NCBI GenBank assembly: GCA_963720675.1
Contig: CAVRGH010000010.1
Coordinates: 1,674,001 to 1,738,000 of the forward strand
Length of the DNA stretch: 64,000 bases
Reading direction: 5' to 3'
Source: JALHSW01 sp963720675
Lineage (GTDB): Bacteria; Actinomycetota; Acidimicrobiia; IMCC26256; PALSA-555
Made by a program: the position numbers and the translations under genes. Shown here piece after piece: positions 1 through 8,883 of this stretch; within the stretch, counting starts at the first letter, position 1; each line of letters opens with the position of its first letter. The notes beneath the pieces were generated by a model, which searched no databases, was not told where the DNA came from, and saw nothing but the letters and a program-made list of their open reading frames with translations.

Positions 1-132
1 ACGTCGATCGCGTCGTACAAGAAGCCGCGCGTCGTCGAGTTCACCGACGCCCTGCCACGCGCGGGCCCGACCGTCGACTACGACGCGCTCGACGCGGCGT
101 ACGGCGGCGGCGGCTATCCGGGGAGCGGCTGA
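1..132 (+). CDS. Acyl-CoA synthetase (AMP-binding), C-terminal fragment
   Basis: Only the last 43 residues are inside the window, read in frame 1 to the TGA at 130-132. They contain SYKKPRVVEFTDALPR followed by DYDALDAAYGGGGYPG. The first block resembles the C-terminal AMP-binding domain of fatty-acid/steroid acyl-CoA ligases (FadD type), where a 'YKKP' strand precedes the 'LPR' segment. The catalytic lysine usually seen in a 'TGK' motif is replaced here by a short diverged tail, as in some actinobacterial FadD proteins. It would activate a carboxylic acid to its CoA thioester, which fits the catabolic genes that follow. Identification rests on a short tail, so the family is likely but the substrate is unknown. 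Confidence 0.6.
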   Translation, partial: TSIASYKKPRVVEFTDALPRAGPTVDYDALDAAYGGGGYPGSG

Positions 133-136
133 ATCG

Positions 137-1333
137 TCAGGATCCGGCCGGCGTACCGACCAGTGGGAGTGACTCGACGCGACCGGCCAAGGGCGCGACC
201 AGCACGCCCGGCCCGAGCTCGACGGTGCTCCACCGCTCCAGCGTGACCTCCAGGATTGCCTGGAGCTCCATGCGCGCCAGGGCGGCGCCGAGGCAGTAGT
301 GGCGTCCGATCCCGAAGTTGAGCTGGGGTCGCGCGTGGCGCCGCGTGACGTCGAACCGGTGGGGATCGGGATAGACCTCGGGATCGACGTGCGCCACCGT
401 GATGTGCTGGTACACCATCGTTCCCGGGGGCAGCTCGATGTCGAGCAGGCGACCGCCGGCCTCGGTGTACGCGGTGTCGTAGCGCACGCGCGGCTCGACG
501 CGCAGACACTCCTCCACTGCGCCGGGCACGAGGCTGCGATCGTCCCGCAGCAGCTGCCACTGATCGGGGTGACGTGCAAGCGTGGCCAGGATCAACCCCG
601 CCGAGTGCGCCGTGTTGTCCGTCGAGGCCGAGAGCATCTCGAACGCGAGTGAGTGCACGTCCTCGATGGTGATGTCGCCCGCGGCGGCTGCGTCCAACAT
701 GATCGAGAGGAGCGCGTCGTCGGGCCGTCGTCGCTTCTCCTCGATGAGCTCGTCGACGAGCACCCGCATCTCGACCGCGGCGTTCATGATCGCCTCGGCC
801 TCGCTGAAGTCGCCCGCGAACGCACGCAGGATCACCTCGGACAAGCCGAAGACCTCGTCGGCCCGGTCCTCGGGCGCACCGATCATCCAACAGAACACCG
901 CGCCCGGGACCCGGGTGGCGACATCACCCATGAACTCCCCGCCACTCGCCGACGCGAGGCTGTCGAGGCGGGACTCGACCAGGGCTCGTACTCGCGGCCG
1001 GAGCTCGTCGACGCGCCGCGGCGTGAACCATTTCGACACGACCCGTCGGAACCGCGTGTGGTCCGGACCTTCTGTGCCCTGGAGGTTCCCGCCACCCCCG
1101 GCCAAGGCATCGGGGTCGAGCCCCATGTCGCGCATCAGCTGCATCACACCGGCGACGAGGTGCGGGGCCTGATAGGCCGCCTCCACGCCCGCGTAGCTGA
1201 AGACCTCGTAACCCCGCTCGCTCCGGGCGATCCACGCCGCGGGGAGCAGGGGCTCGAGCACGCCGCGTGGGTCGGCGACGAACGCGTCGTCCGTGACGTC
1301 GACGAAGGGGAGGGTGGCCACCGGGTCGCTCAT
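137..1333 (-). CDS. Cytochrome P450
   Basis: A 398-residue protein of typical bacterial class I P450 length. The heme-binding loop FGIGRHYCLGAALARMEL lies near residues 340-357, with the thiolate ligand at about Cys347. The I-helix segment reads SASTDNTAHS, so the usual acid-Thr pair is replaced by Asp-Asn-Thr. An ExxR-like helix lies upstream at EECLRVEPRVR. It should hydroxylate a hydrophobic substrate using electrons from a ferredoxin and reductase that are not encoded nearby. Its 3' end faces the end of the acyl-CoA synthetase with a 4-base gap, so the two are convergent. Substrate is unknown; the neighbourhood suggests a lipid, steroid or terpenoid. Confidence 0.93.
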   Translation of the reverse strand: MSDPVATLPFVDVTDDAFVADPRGVLEPLLPAAWIARSERGYEVFSYAGVEAAYQAPHLVAGVMQLMRDMGLDPDALAGGGGNLQGTEGPDHTRFRRVVSKWFTPRRVDELRPRVRALVESRLDSLASASGGEFMGDVATRVPGAVFCWMIGAPEDRADEVFGLSEVILRAFAGDFSEAEAIMNAAVEMRVLVDELIEEKRRRPDDALLSIMLDAAAAGDITIEDVHSLAFEMLSASTDNTAHSAGLILATLARHPDQWQLLRDDRSLVPGAVEECLRVEPRVRYDTAYTEAGGRLLDIELPPGTMVYQHITVAHVDPEVYPDPHRFDVTRRHARPQLNFGIGRHYCLGAALARMELQAILEVTLERWSTVELGPGVLVAPLAGRVESLPLVGTPAGS

Positions 1334-1376
1334 GCCGTCAGCCTAGGTTCGGGCGCGCCTCGTGTCTCGGGGCGCG

Positions 1377-3992
1377 TCACTCGAGGACCGTGACCACGCC
1401 GACCGCTCCGTCGACCTCCACGAGCTGACCGTCGCGCAGTCTCGTCGTCGCGTCGTGCGTTCCCACGACGCACGGTATGCCGAACTCGCGCGCAACCACC
1501 GCCGGATGCGACATCACGCCACCGATGTCGGTGACGACCGCCGCAGCGAACGCGAAGAACGGGGTCCACCCGGTATCCGTGACGCGCGCGACCAACACCT
1601 CACCGGGCTCCAGGAGATCACCCGTCTCGAGGATCCGCACCCGTCCTCGCGCGACCCCGGGGGCGGCCCCGATGCCATGGAGCTCGCCACCAGTGACGAT
1701 CGACTCGCCGGACTCCGCCTCGGGTTGCCAGGTGCCGGTGAACATCGACGGCATGCGGACCGCACGGAGCCGGTCGCGCTCGAGCCGTCGTCGCGTCACC
1801 AGGGCGCGCGCGTCCGCGGGCGGGTGGATCAGCTCGTCGTACGCCAGGTAGTGCACGTCGTCGGCGTCCGCGAGGTCGCCGCTCGCCGCGAGCCGGGTCC
1901 CCCACTCACGCACGGCCCGTCGCAGCTCGTGGGTGCAGCGCACGGTCGCGTCCCGCACCCGTTCGCGCACGAGCTGGCTCCGAGTCGCGAACCCGACCAA
2001 GACCCGGAGACGCCGGTCCGGGGCCGCGGCCGGCGACGTCGCTCGGCTCTCGACGTCGATCGTCTTCACGACGGAGTCGAGCAGGAGCTCGGGCGCATCG
2101 GAGAACGTGGGGTTCTCGAGCTCGGTCTCCCCGGGCCCGCGGTGGCCGTACTCGTCGACCAGGCGATCGAAGCGTGCGACGAAGTCGGGGAATCCCTCGC
2201 GGAGGCGATCGCGGTCGTCGTCGGGGGCGAGCGACCGCAGCGCCTCGGCGAGGGTCGGGTCCCGGCGCGCCTGGAGCGCGAGCTCTTCGATCCCCCGCAG
2301 CACCTGTGCGCTCTCCAGGCGGTCCCGCCCGCTCTGGACGGCCGCGGCAGCCTGCTCGCCGGCAACACGCTCGACGGCCCCGAGCGCCGCGCCGGCCTGC
2401 ACGTCCGCGATCTGGACCCCGGCCCACCCCTGCGCGAGCTCGTCGTGGAGCACTCCGATCCGCGCGGCCAGCCGGGCGTCGTCGAGCGCGGCGAGCGCTT
2501 CCGGCGCGACCACGAGCGCCCGAACATCGTGCTCGTAGCGTGCGACGTGACGATCGAGCCCGGCGAGGGGCGGGCCGATGCGGCCGAGCATCCCGATCGC
2601 CTGGAGTCCCTCGGCCGCCGTCGGACGCGGTCGTGGCCCCTCGGGGAGCGGGATGCCGAGATACTGCTTGTCCACGTCCTCCGGCGTGTTGCCGGGCATG
2701 CCCTTCGCCGACTCGCGGGCGGCCGAGACGTTCAGGAAGATGCGGTGCCCGAACACGGCCACCATGCGGACCCGCGACTCGTGCCCGACCTCGCCCTGCA
2801 TTCCCAGGAAGTCGATCAAGGGCTGGGTGCCCGCACGCAGCGCCGCGATCGAGATCGTCAACGAGAGCGGCGTCATCGGTCCCGGGAACGCCTCGGACAG
2901 GTTCGTGGCCGTGTACGTGGGGTACCGGGGGTCGATGAGGTCGTCGAACTCTCCTGCGAGGCCTGGGGGCGCGGCCGGCACGAGCGGGCCACCGTCGAGC
3001 CGCGCGGGGCTCGCGAACTCGTTCGCGTCGGCCCACGGGAGCTTGTGGCGGAGCGCGATCCGGCGGGCGCCGAGAAAGACCACCCGGGTCAACGAGCGTG
3101 CGGTGTCCTCGACCGTCTCGGCCGAGGTCCACCCGCACCGGAAGCCCCAGCGCTCGCGGAGCTCCGTCGTGTCCGCCACCGGCATCGAGCGGAGGGCGTC
3201 GAAGGCCGCCGGGTCGACCTCGCTCAGCCCGAGGCGGAACATCGCACGGACCATGTCCCGCATCACCCGCTCCGGGAGGCGACGGAGCCGTCGGCCGAGG
3301 ATCGCGGCCACCGCTTCGAAGGAGAGGACTCCCTCGGCTGCGACGTTCACGACGCCGGTGCGCTCACCCAGCGTCGCGTCGACCAGGAAGCGACCGACGT
3401 CCTCCTGATGGACGAACTGCCACTGGTTGTCGTCGCCGGAGATGCCGAGCAGCACGGGCCCGGCGAAGGCCGACGTGACCGAGTTCTCGACCCCGCGCCC
3501 GAGCGTGGTGGCGACGCGAGCGATCACCGCGTCCACGCCGCTCGCCTCGATGAGCGCCTCCGTCTCCCGCTTGTGGACGCCGTAGGAGAACCCCGGGTCC
3601 GGCCGGAGCGGTTCGTCCTCCCGGTACGGAGCGCGGTGGGTGGGATCGGAGCCGTACGCGGTGACCGAGGAGGAGAACACCAGGCGACGCGCGCCCGTGG
3701 ACTCCATCGCCGCGAGGACGTTCGCCGTGCCCCCGACGTTGATCGAGCGCACGTGCTCGGGCGTCGCACCGGAGTGCATGAACCACGCGAGGTGCACCAC
3801 CGCGTCACACCCCGCCATCGCCGCAACGACGGACTCCGCGACGCTCACGTCGCCACCGACGTACTCCACCCCGCGCGGCAGGACCGCGGGCTCGTGGCGG
3901 GCCATCGCGAGCACGTCGGCACCCTGCTGCGCGAGTCCGCGTGCCACCGCCCGCCCGAGCACACCGGTCCCGCCGGTCACCAGCACCCGCAT
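1377..3992 (-). CDS. NAD-dependent epimerase fused to PEP-utilising-enzyme domains (Rv2047c-like)
   Basis: About 871 residues from the ATG at 3992; an in-frame ATG at 4043 gives a poor extension. Residues 1-300 form an extended SDR: TGGTGVLG near 6-13, SSSVTAYG near 107-114 and the catalytic YGVHK at 137-141. The middle contains a YGHRGPGE-type segment, as in the linker of PEP synthase and rifampin phosphotransferase. The C-terminus is a swivelling phosphohistidine domain with GGVMSHPAVVAREFGIP, the phospho-acceptor being about His829. No ATP-grasp domain is visible. The layout matches mycobacterial Rv2047c, whose function is not established as far as I know. It stands alone, divergent from the LLM oxidoreductase at 4126. 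Confidence 0.85.
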   Translation of the reverse strand: MRVLVTGGTGVLGRAVARGLAQQGADVLAMARHEPAVLPRGVEYVGGDVSVAESVVAAMAGCDAVVHLAWFMHSGATPEHVRSINVGGTANVLAAMESTGARRLVFSSSVTAYGSDPTHRAPYREDEPLRPDPGFSYGVHKRETEALIEASGVDAVIARVATTLGRGVENSVTSAFAGPVLLGISGDDNQWQFVHQEDVGRFLVDATLGERTGVVNVAAEGVLSFEAVAAILGRRLRRLPERVMRDMVRAMFRLGLSEVDPAAFDALRSMPVADTTELRERWGFRCGWTSAETVEDTARSLTRVVFLGARRIALRHKLPWADANEFASPARLDGGPLVPAAPPGLAGEFDDLIDPRYPTYTATNLSEAFPGPMTPLSLTISIAALRAGTQPLIDFLGMQGEVGHESRVRMVAVFGHRIFLNVSAARESAKGMPGNTPEDVDKQYLGIPLPEGPRPRPTAAEGLQAIGMLGRIGPPLAGLDRHVARYEHDVRALVVAPEALAALDDARLAARIGVLHDELAQGWAGVQIADVQAGAALGAVERVAGEQAAAAVQSGRDRLESAQVLRGIEELALQARRDPTLAEALRSLAPDDDRDRLREGFPDFVARFDRLVDEYGHRGPGETELENPTFSDAPELLLDSVVKTIDVESRATSPAAAPDRRLRVLVGFATRSQLVRERVRDATVRCTHELRRAVREWGTRLAASGDLADADDVHYLAYDELIHPPADARALVTRRRLERDRLRAVRMPSMFTGTWQPEAESGESIVTGGELHGIGAAPGVARGRVRILETGDLLEPGEVLVARVTDTGWTPFFAFAAAVVTDIGGVMSHPAVVAREFGIPCVVGTHDATTRLRDGQLVEVDGAVGVVTVLE

Positions 3993-4125
3993 GCCCGTCC
4001 CCGATCGTCTGTCCGCCGACCCGCGATGCAGGTCGACCCGCAATGAGTTGGACGATTCGACCTAGCCTCCCTGTCCGCGTCGGGCCGGGTCAATCTCGGA
4101 TCGGGCCCGGGGAAGGAGGACGGTG

Positions 4126-5121
4126 ATGGACAGCACGGTGGAGCTCGGCGTCATGGTGCCCCTCGGGTGGCGTGGGGAGCTCGCATCCGTCGGTCCGGCC
4201 GACGCCCAGTGGAACGCGGTGCTGGACCTCGCGCTCGGCGCGGAGGAGCTCGGCCTCGACTCGATCTGGGTCTCGGACCACGTGATGACGGTGCCGAGCG
4301 TCCCCCGACCGGACGCGGTCTTCGAGTGCTGGACGACGCTGAGCGCGCTCGCGCAGGCGACGACGATCGTGCGGCTCGGACAGCTCGCGGGGTGCGCCGT
4401 GCTTCGCCCACCGACGTTGTTGGCCAAGATGGCGGCGTGCGTCGACGTGATCAGCGCCGGGCGACTCGACTGGGGCATCGGCGCAGGCTGGTACGAGGGC
4501 GAGGCCCTCGCGTACGGCTACGACTTCCCGGCTGCCCGGATACGCATCGAGCGACTCGCCGAGTACATCGAGGTCGTGACCGCGCTGTGGCGCGACGAGG
4601 TCGTCGACCACGTCGGCGAGCACTTCACGGTGCACGGGGCGCGTTGTGACCCCAAGCCGCTCCAACGACCCCGGCCATCGGTGCTCGTGGCCGGGAGCGG
4701 TGCGCTCCGAACGCTGGCGGTCGTCGCGCGCCACGCGGATCGGGCCAACTGGGGTGGCGAAGCGGCTGAGTTCGCCCGAACCGCTGCGACACTGCGAGGG
4801 CACTGCGAGAACATCGGGCGAGACCCGGACGAGATCGAGCTCACGTGGGGCGGCGAGATGTTCATCCGCGACTCCGACGCCGAGCTGCGAGCGGGGTGGC
4901 AGGGCGCCGCGCTCCAGGGTGACTCGTTCGAGGCTTGGTCGGCACGGAGCCTGGTCGGGACCCCCGAACAGGTCGCCCGCAAGATGCACGCCCTCACCGA
5001 CGCGGGGTGTCGCGCGTTCATCCCGTGGTGCCACGACTTCCCCGCGGACACGACGCTCCGCCGCTACGCGACCGAGGTGGCCCCGCTGCTCGGCCGGTCC
5101 TCGCCCGTCCCGCCGCGTTGA
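4126..5121 (+). CDS. LLM-class F420-dependent oxidoreductase
   Basis: A 331-residue luciferase-like TIM-barrel oxidoreductase. N-terminal strand ELGVMVPLG, the ELGLDSIWVSDHV segment near residues 40-55, and GRLDWGIGAGWYEGE are characteristic of F420-dependent members (TIGR036xx types). The start is the ATG at 4126, chosen over the adjacent GTG at 4123 because a strong GGAGG at 4115-4119 lies 6 bases upstream. The C-terminal SLVGTPEQVARKMHAL block is typical of the family. It probably transfers hydride between F420H2 and an organic substrate, which cannot be predicted. It is monocistronic and convergent with the SDR at 5133. Confidence 0.88.
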   Translation: MDSTVELGVMVPLGWRGELASVGPADAQWNAVLDLALGAEELGLDSIWVSDHVMTVPSVPRPDAVFECWTTLSALAQATTIVRLGQLAGCAVLRPPTLLAKMAACVDVISAGRLDWGIGAGWYEGEALAYGYDFPAARIRIERLAEYIEVVTALWRDEVVDHVGEHFTVHGARCDPKPLQRPRPSVLVAGSGALRTLAVVARHADRANWGGEAAEFARTAATLRGHCENIGRDPDEIELTWGGEMFIRDSDAELRAGWQGAALQGDSFEAWSARSLVGTPEQVARKMHALTDAGCRAFIPWCHDFPADTTLRRYATEVAPLLGRSSPVPPR

Positions 5122-5132
5122 CGCCTCGGCCC

Positions 5133-5891
5133 TCAGCCCAAGAACACGAGTCCGCCGTCGACCACCAGCACCTGTCCGGTCATGAAGCGCGCGGCGTCGC
5201 TCAGGAGGAACAGCAGCGGCCCACAGAGATCATCGGTGTCGCCGGCACGCTTGAGGCACTGCTGGGCCTGCATCGACTCGAGCCGTTGCTCGGAGACCAG
5301 ACCGAGCGTCGCTTCGTTCGCGATCTGGCCCGGCGCGATCGCGTTGACCCGGATCCCGTGGTCCCCGAGATCGCGGGCCATCGCTCGAGTGAGCGCGTTC
5401 ACCGCGCCCTTCGAGGTCGCATAGTGCGACACGTTGGGGCCGCCCAGGTAGGCGCCGATCGACGACTGGTTGACGATCGCCCCTCCACCCCGCTCGATCA
5501 TCGCTGGGACGACGGCGCGGCTCGCGAGCCACACCCCCGTGACGTTCACCGTGAGCACGCGGCTCCACTCGTCGAGCGTCACGTCGGTCATCGGCGCGGG
5601 CCGCAGCCCGCCCCAGATCGCGGCGTTGTTGACCAGGAAGTCGATGCCACCCAGAGCACCGAGCGCTTCGGCGGCCATCGTCGTCACCGAGGACTCGTCG
5701 GTGACGTCCGTGCGGACCGCAACGGCCCGACCTCCGTCGCTCTCGATCATCCGTGCCGTCTCGGCCCCCGCCGCCTCGTCGATCTCGGCGATCACCACTG
5801 CCGCGCCGTCTCTCGCCAGCGCACGTGCGTACTCGCGCCCGATCCCCCGACCCGCGCCGGTGACGATGCCGCACCTCCCTGCAAGGGTCAC
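5133..5891 (-). CDS. SDR-family NAD(P)-dependent oxidoreductase
   Basis: A classical short-chain dehydrogenase of 252 residues. It shows the cofactor motif TGAGRGIG near residues 11-18, NNAA, the catalytic Ser in NQSSIG, YATSK as the catalytic Tyr/Lys pair, and IRVNAIAPG. The start is the GTG at 5891, which overlaps the TGA of the upstream tetR gene as GTGA; longer in-frame starts would run into that gene. Regulator and SDR are therefore translationally coupled. It likely oxidises a secondary alcohol made by the neighbouring P450. The last residues VLVVDGGLVFLG are the usual SDR C-terminus. Confidence 0.93.
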   Translation of the reverse strand: MTLAGRCGIVTGAGRGIGREYARALARDGAAVVIAEIDEAAGAETARMIESDGGRAVAVRTDVTDESSVTTMAAEALGALGGIDFLVNNAAIWGGLRPAPMTDVTLDEWSRVLTVNVTGVWLASRAVVPAMIERGGGAIVNQSSIGAYLGGPNVSHYATSKGAVNALTRAMARDLGDHGIRVNAIAPGQIANEATLGLVSEQRLESMQAQQCLKRAGDTDDLCGPLLFLLSDAARFMTGQVLVVDGGLVFLG

Positions 5892-6511
5892 GCTCGACTC
5901 CCGTTGCCGCGTGCGCGCAGGCCGTCGAGGGCCAGGCCCGCGACCTCCTCGGCGGCGATCTCCACACGCGGCCGCCGCCGACCCAGCACGTACGTCTCGA
6001 CGGTCCGTCGAGTCAACCCGAGCAGCCCGATCGCGACGACGTCGGGATATCGGCACCGCAGGGTGCCGGCCGCCACGCCCGCCCGGATCGGTCGCTCGAG
6101 CAGGCCGAGCTCATCGTCCTCGACGCGCCGCGCGACCTGCGACGCGGGGCCCCGGCCGCGGACATCGGTGAAGTACAGCCGGGCGACACCGCCGAACTCC
6201 CGGACACCGACCGTGATCAGCGCGGCGACCGTCCGGTGGAGTCGCTCCGCCGGCACCGCGGTGTCGCCCACCTCCTCGACGACGCGAGCGAGGTACCCCG
6301 GGTGGAGGTCGGCCATCAAGCGGGCGAAGAGGGCGTCCTTGTCGGCGAAGAGCCGGTAGAAGGTCCCGACCGGGGCACCGGACTCGGCGATGATCTCGTT
6401 GATGGAGACGCCGTAGCCCCGGCGGCCGAACGTCTCCAGCGCCGATTCGAGGATGCGGCCCTCCCACTCGGCGCGCGGCCGCCGGGGGGCGGTGGGAGCT
6501 CGGGTTGCCAT
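5888..6511 (-). CDS. TetR/AcrR-family transcriptional regulator
   Basis: A 207-residue TetR protein. The N-terminal helix-turn-helix covers about residues 18-65 (ILESALETFGRRGYGVSINEIIAESGAPVGTFYRLFADKDALF). The C-terminal ligand domain is diverged, as usual. It is transcribed divergently from the P450-amidohydrolase operon and overlaps the downstream SDR by GTGA. The short shared promoter holds an inverted repeat (6513-6530), so it probably represses both its own transcript and the P450 operon until an inducer binds. The inducer is unknown. Confidence 0.93.
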   Translation of the reverse strand: MATRAPTAPRRPRAEWEGRILESALETFGRRGYGVSINEIIAESGAPVGTFYRLFADKDALFARLMADLHPGYLARVVEEVGDTAVPAERLHRTVAALITVGVREFGGVARLYFTDVRGRGPASQVARRVEDDELGLLERPIRAGVAAGTLRCRYPDVVAIGLLGLTRRTVETYVLGRRRPRVEIAAEEVAGLALDGLRARGNGSRA

Positions 6512-6512
6512 G

Positions 6513-6530
6513 TTGGAGAGTTTATTCCAA
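6513..6530. promoter_or_regulatory. Candidate TetR operator (TTGGA-N8-TCCAA)
   Basis: An inverted repeat with 5-base perfect arms, TTGGA at 6513-6517 and TCCAA at 6526-6530, lies immediately upstream of the tetR ATG (6511) and 31 bases before the P450 GTG. Its position between divergent genes and its 18-base size fit a TetR-dimer site. Function is inferred. Confidence 0.5.
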
Positions 6531-6560
6531 GATGTCCCCGTCCGCCCGAGGAGGCACCCC

Positions 6561-7742
6561 GTGGCATCCGCACCCGACGCGACGGGTCCGTTCGACCCGC
6601 TCCGTCCGCCCGAGGACCCGTGGCCGGGCCTCGCGACGCTCCGGTCGCGCAGCCCGGTCGCGCACTTCCCGGACGCAGGACTGCACGCGATCGTCGGCTA
6701 CGAGGCCACACGCGACACGTTCGCCGACCCCGAACGCTTCTCCAGCCGGTACAACGTCAAGCCCGACGGCGACTACTCGATCGTCTCCTCGGACCCTCCC
6801 GAGCACACCCGCCAACGCCGGATCCTCAACCGGGTCCTCACGCCGCAACGGGTCACGCAGCTCGAGCCCCGCGTGCAGGTGATCACCGACCGGATCATCG
6901 ACGACCTCCCCCGGCGCGGTCCGGTCGATGTCGTCGCCGAGCTCGCCTTCCGGCTGCCGGTCACCGTGCTCGCGGAGCTCCTCGGGGTCCCCGACGCCGA
7001 TCGCGAACGATTCAAGGAGTGGTCCGACGAGCAGCTGAGCCAGAGTCTCGGAGCCGGAACGTCCGCGCTCGCGCAGGAGTTCAAGGACTGGGCCCTCGCG
7101 CAGATCGAAGGACGTCGGCGCGCGGGAGGGCCCGCCGACGATCTCATCGGCCGCCTCGCGCTGACCGAGGTCGACGGAGAGCGGCTGAGCGCGTGGGAAG
7201 CCGCATCGACGCTCGTCCTGCTCGTCGTCGCCGGGCACGAGACGACGACGAACGCCATCGCCAACACGGTTCGACTCCTCGTGGAGGAGCCCGGCCTCGC
7301 CGATCGCCTGCGCACCGACCGCTCGCTGGTGTCCGCCTTCGTCGAGGAGTCGCTACGGCTCGACCCGCCAGTGACTGCATTGCCGCGCAAGACGCTCGCG
7401 ACCGTGACGTTCGACACCGAGGTCATCGCCGAGGACGAGATGGTGCTGTTGCACGTGGGCGCGGCGAACCGCGACCCCGCCTTCACGACGCAGCCCGACC
7501 GCTGCGTCATCGAACGCCGGCTTCCCGGCCCCCACCTGGCGTTCGGCTTCGGCATCCACCTGTGCCTCGGCGCCGCGTTGGCACGAGCCGAGCTCCGCAT
7601 CACGGTCGAGACGCTGCTCGAGCGGCTCACCGGGCTTCGTGCGGTCGCATCGCAGGAGGTCCACCAGACGCCCGCATACATCTTTCGCGGGCCACAGCGG
7701 TATCTCATCGACTACGACCACCGGGAGCCGCGCCATGGCTGA
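6561..7742 (+). CDS. Cytochrome P450
   Basis: A 393-residue P450. The I-helix has VVAGHETTTN, the canonical oxygen-activating AGxET pattern, and the heme loop is FGFGIHLCLGAALARAEL with the ligand at about Cys335. The start is the GTG at 6561, preceded by GAGGAGG (6549-6555); upstream ATGs would overlap the divergent tetR gene. The stop overlaps the start of the next gene by 8 bases, so the two are co-translated. It is probably controlled by the adjacent TetR repressor and may oxidise a substrate then processed by the amidohydrolase-2 protein. Confidence 0.94.
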   Translation: MASAPDATGPFDPLRPPEDPWPGLATLRSRSPVAHFPDAGLHAIVGYEATRDTFADPERFSSRYNVKPDGDYSIVSSDPPEHTRQRRILNRVLTPQRVTQLEPRVQVITDRIIDDLPRRGPVDVVAELAFRLPVTVLAELLGVPDADRERFKEWSDEQLSQSLGAGTSALAQEFKDWALAQIEGRRRAGGPADDLIGRLALTEVDGERLSAWEAASTLVLLVVAGHETTTNAIANTVRLLVEEPGLADRLRTDRSLVSAFVEESLRLDPPVTALPRKTLATVTFDTEVIAEDEMVLLHVGAANRDPAFTTQPDRCVIERRLPGPHLAFGFGIHLCLGAALARAELRITVETLLERLTGLRAVASQEVHQTPAYIFRGPQRYLIDYDHREPRHG

Positions 7743-8883
7743 GCACTGGGATCTCATCTCTGTCGACGACCACATCATCGAACCGCGCGACGTGTGGTCG
7801 TCCCGGCTGCCGACGGCGCTGCGCGACGTCGGGCCGCGCGTCGTCGAGGAGAACGGCCAGGAGATCTGGGTCTACGAGGACCGGCGGCACCGCACCGTGG
7901 GGCTCTACGCGATCGCGGGCAAGACGGTCGACGAGTACCACAACGACCCGATCCGCTATTCGGACATGCTCCCCGGTTGCTACGACTCGGTCGCGCGCAC
8001 CCGCGACATGGACCAAGAGGGCATTCGGGCCAGCCTGTGCTTCCCGACGTTCCCGCGCACCTGCGGGCAGACCTTCCTCGAAGCGAGCGACCGAGACCTC
8101 GCCCTCCTCTGCGTCGAGGCCTACAACGACTTCGTCATCGACGAGTGGGCAGGTCGCGCTCCGGGACGCTTCATCCCCATGGTCATCGGACCACTCTGGG
8201 ACCCGGATGCGTACGCAGCCGAGATCGAACGAACCGTGGACAAGGGAGCGAAGGCGATCACCTTCTCCGAGAACCCGGCACGACTCGGACTCCCGTCGTT
8301 CCACTCGGAGCACTGGGACCCGGTCTGGCGAGCCTGCGAAGCAACCGGTGCCGTCGTCTGCCTGCACATCGGATCGTCGAGCGTGATCCCCAAGACCGCC
8401 GACGATGCACCGTTCGCCGTCACCGTGGCGCTCTCACCGATGAACGCGCAGTCGGCCATGTCGGACCTCCTGCTCAGCCGCGTTCCGCACCAGTTCCCCG
8501 GGTTGCGGTTCGCGATGTCCGAGGGTGGCATCGGCTGGGTGCCGTTCGCGCTCGAACACTGTGACTACGTCTGGGAACGCCACCGCTGGTCGGGCATCGA
8601 CACCGCGACGCCGCCATCAGAGGTCTTCCGCCGGAACTTCTGGGTGTGCTTCATCGATGAAGAGTTCGGGTTGCGCGTCCGCGACGAGATCGGCGTCGAT
8701 CGCATCATGTGGGAGTGCGACTACCCCCACTCGGACACGAGCTACCCGAACAGCCAGGAGCGCGTGACCAAGATGCTCGCGGGCGTCCCCGCCGACGAGG
8801 CCGCACTGGTGACGCATGGGAACGCCGAGCACCTCTTCGGGCTCGCTCCCGAGTTCACGGGCGGCGCGCGGTCCGCCCCGTGA
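7735..8883 (+). CDS. Amidohydrolase-2 family metal-dependent hydrolase
   Basis: A 382-residue TIM-barrel protein of the ACMSD/amidohydrolase-2 type. Metal-site motifs are visible: SVDDHIIEP near the N-terminus, CLHIGSS in the middle, and ECDYPHSDTSYP near the C-terminus. The start is the ATG at 7735 inside the end of the P450 gene, preceded by GGGAG. Family members hydrolyse C-C or C-N bonds or decarboxylate ring-cleavage products; actinobacterial genomes carry many uncharacterised ones beside P450s. A second paralogue lies at 28761-29837. The 3' end overlaps the convergent VWA gene by 29 bases. Confidence 0.9.
   Translation: MAEHWDLISVDDHIIEPRDVWSSRLPTALRDVGPRVVEENGQEIWVYEDRRHRTVGLYAIAGKTVDEYHNDPIRYSDMLPGCYDSVARTRDMDQEGIRASLCFPTFPRTCGQTFLEASDRDLALLCVEAYNDFVIDEWAGRAPGRFIPMVIGPLWDPDAYAAEIERTVDKGAKAITFSENPARLGLPSFHSEHWDPVWRACEATGAVVCLHIGSSSVIPKTADDAPFAVTVALSPMNAQSAMSDLLLSRVPHQFPGLRFAMSEGGIGWVPFALEHCDYVWERHRWSGIDTATPPSEVFRRNFWVCFIDEEFGLRVRDEIGVDRIMWECDYPHSDTSYPNSQERVTKMLAGVPADEAALVTHGNAEHLFGLAPEFTGGARSAP

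Noticed and set aside
1362..4046. An 894-codon open frame on the plus strand
   Set aside because: It is the mirror of the epimerase/PEP fusion on the minus strand; composition is Arg/Pro/Asp-rich without any recognisable motif, a product of high GC.
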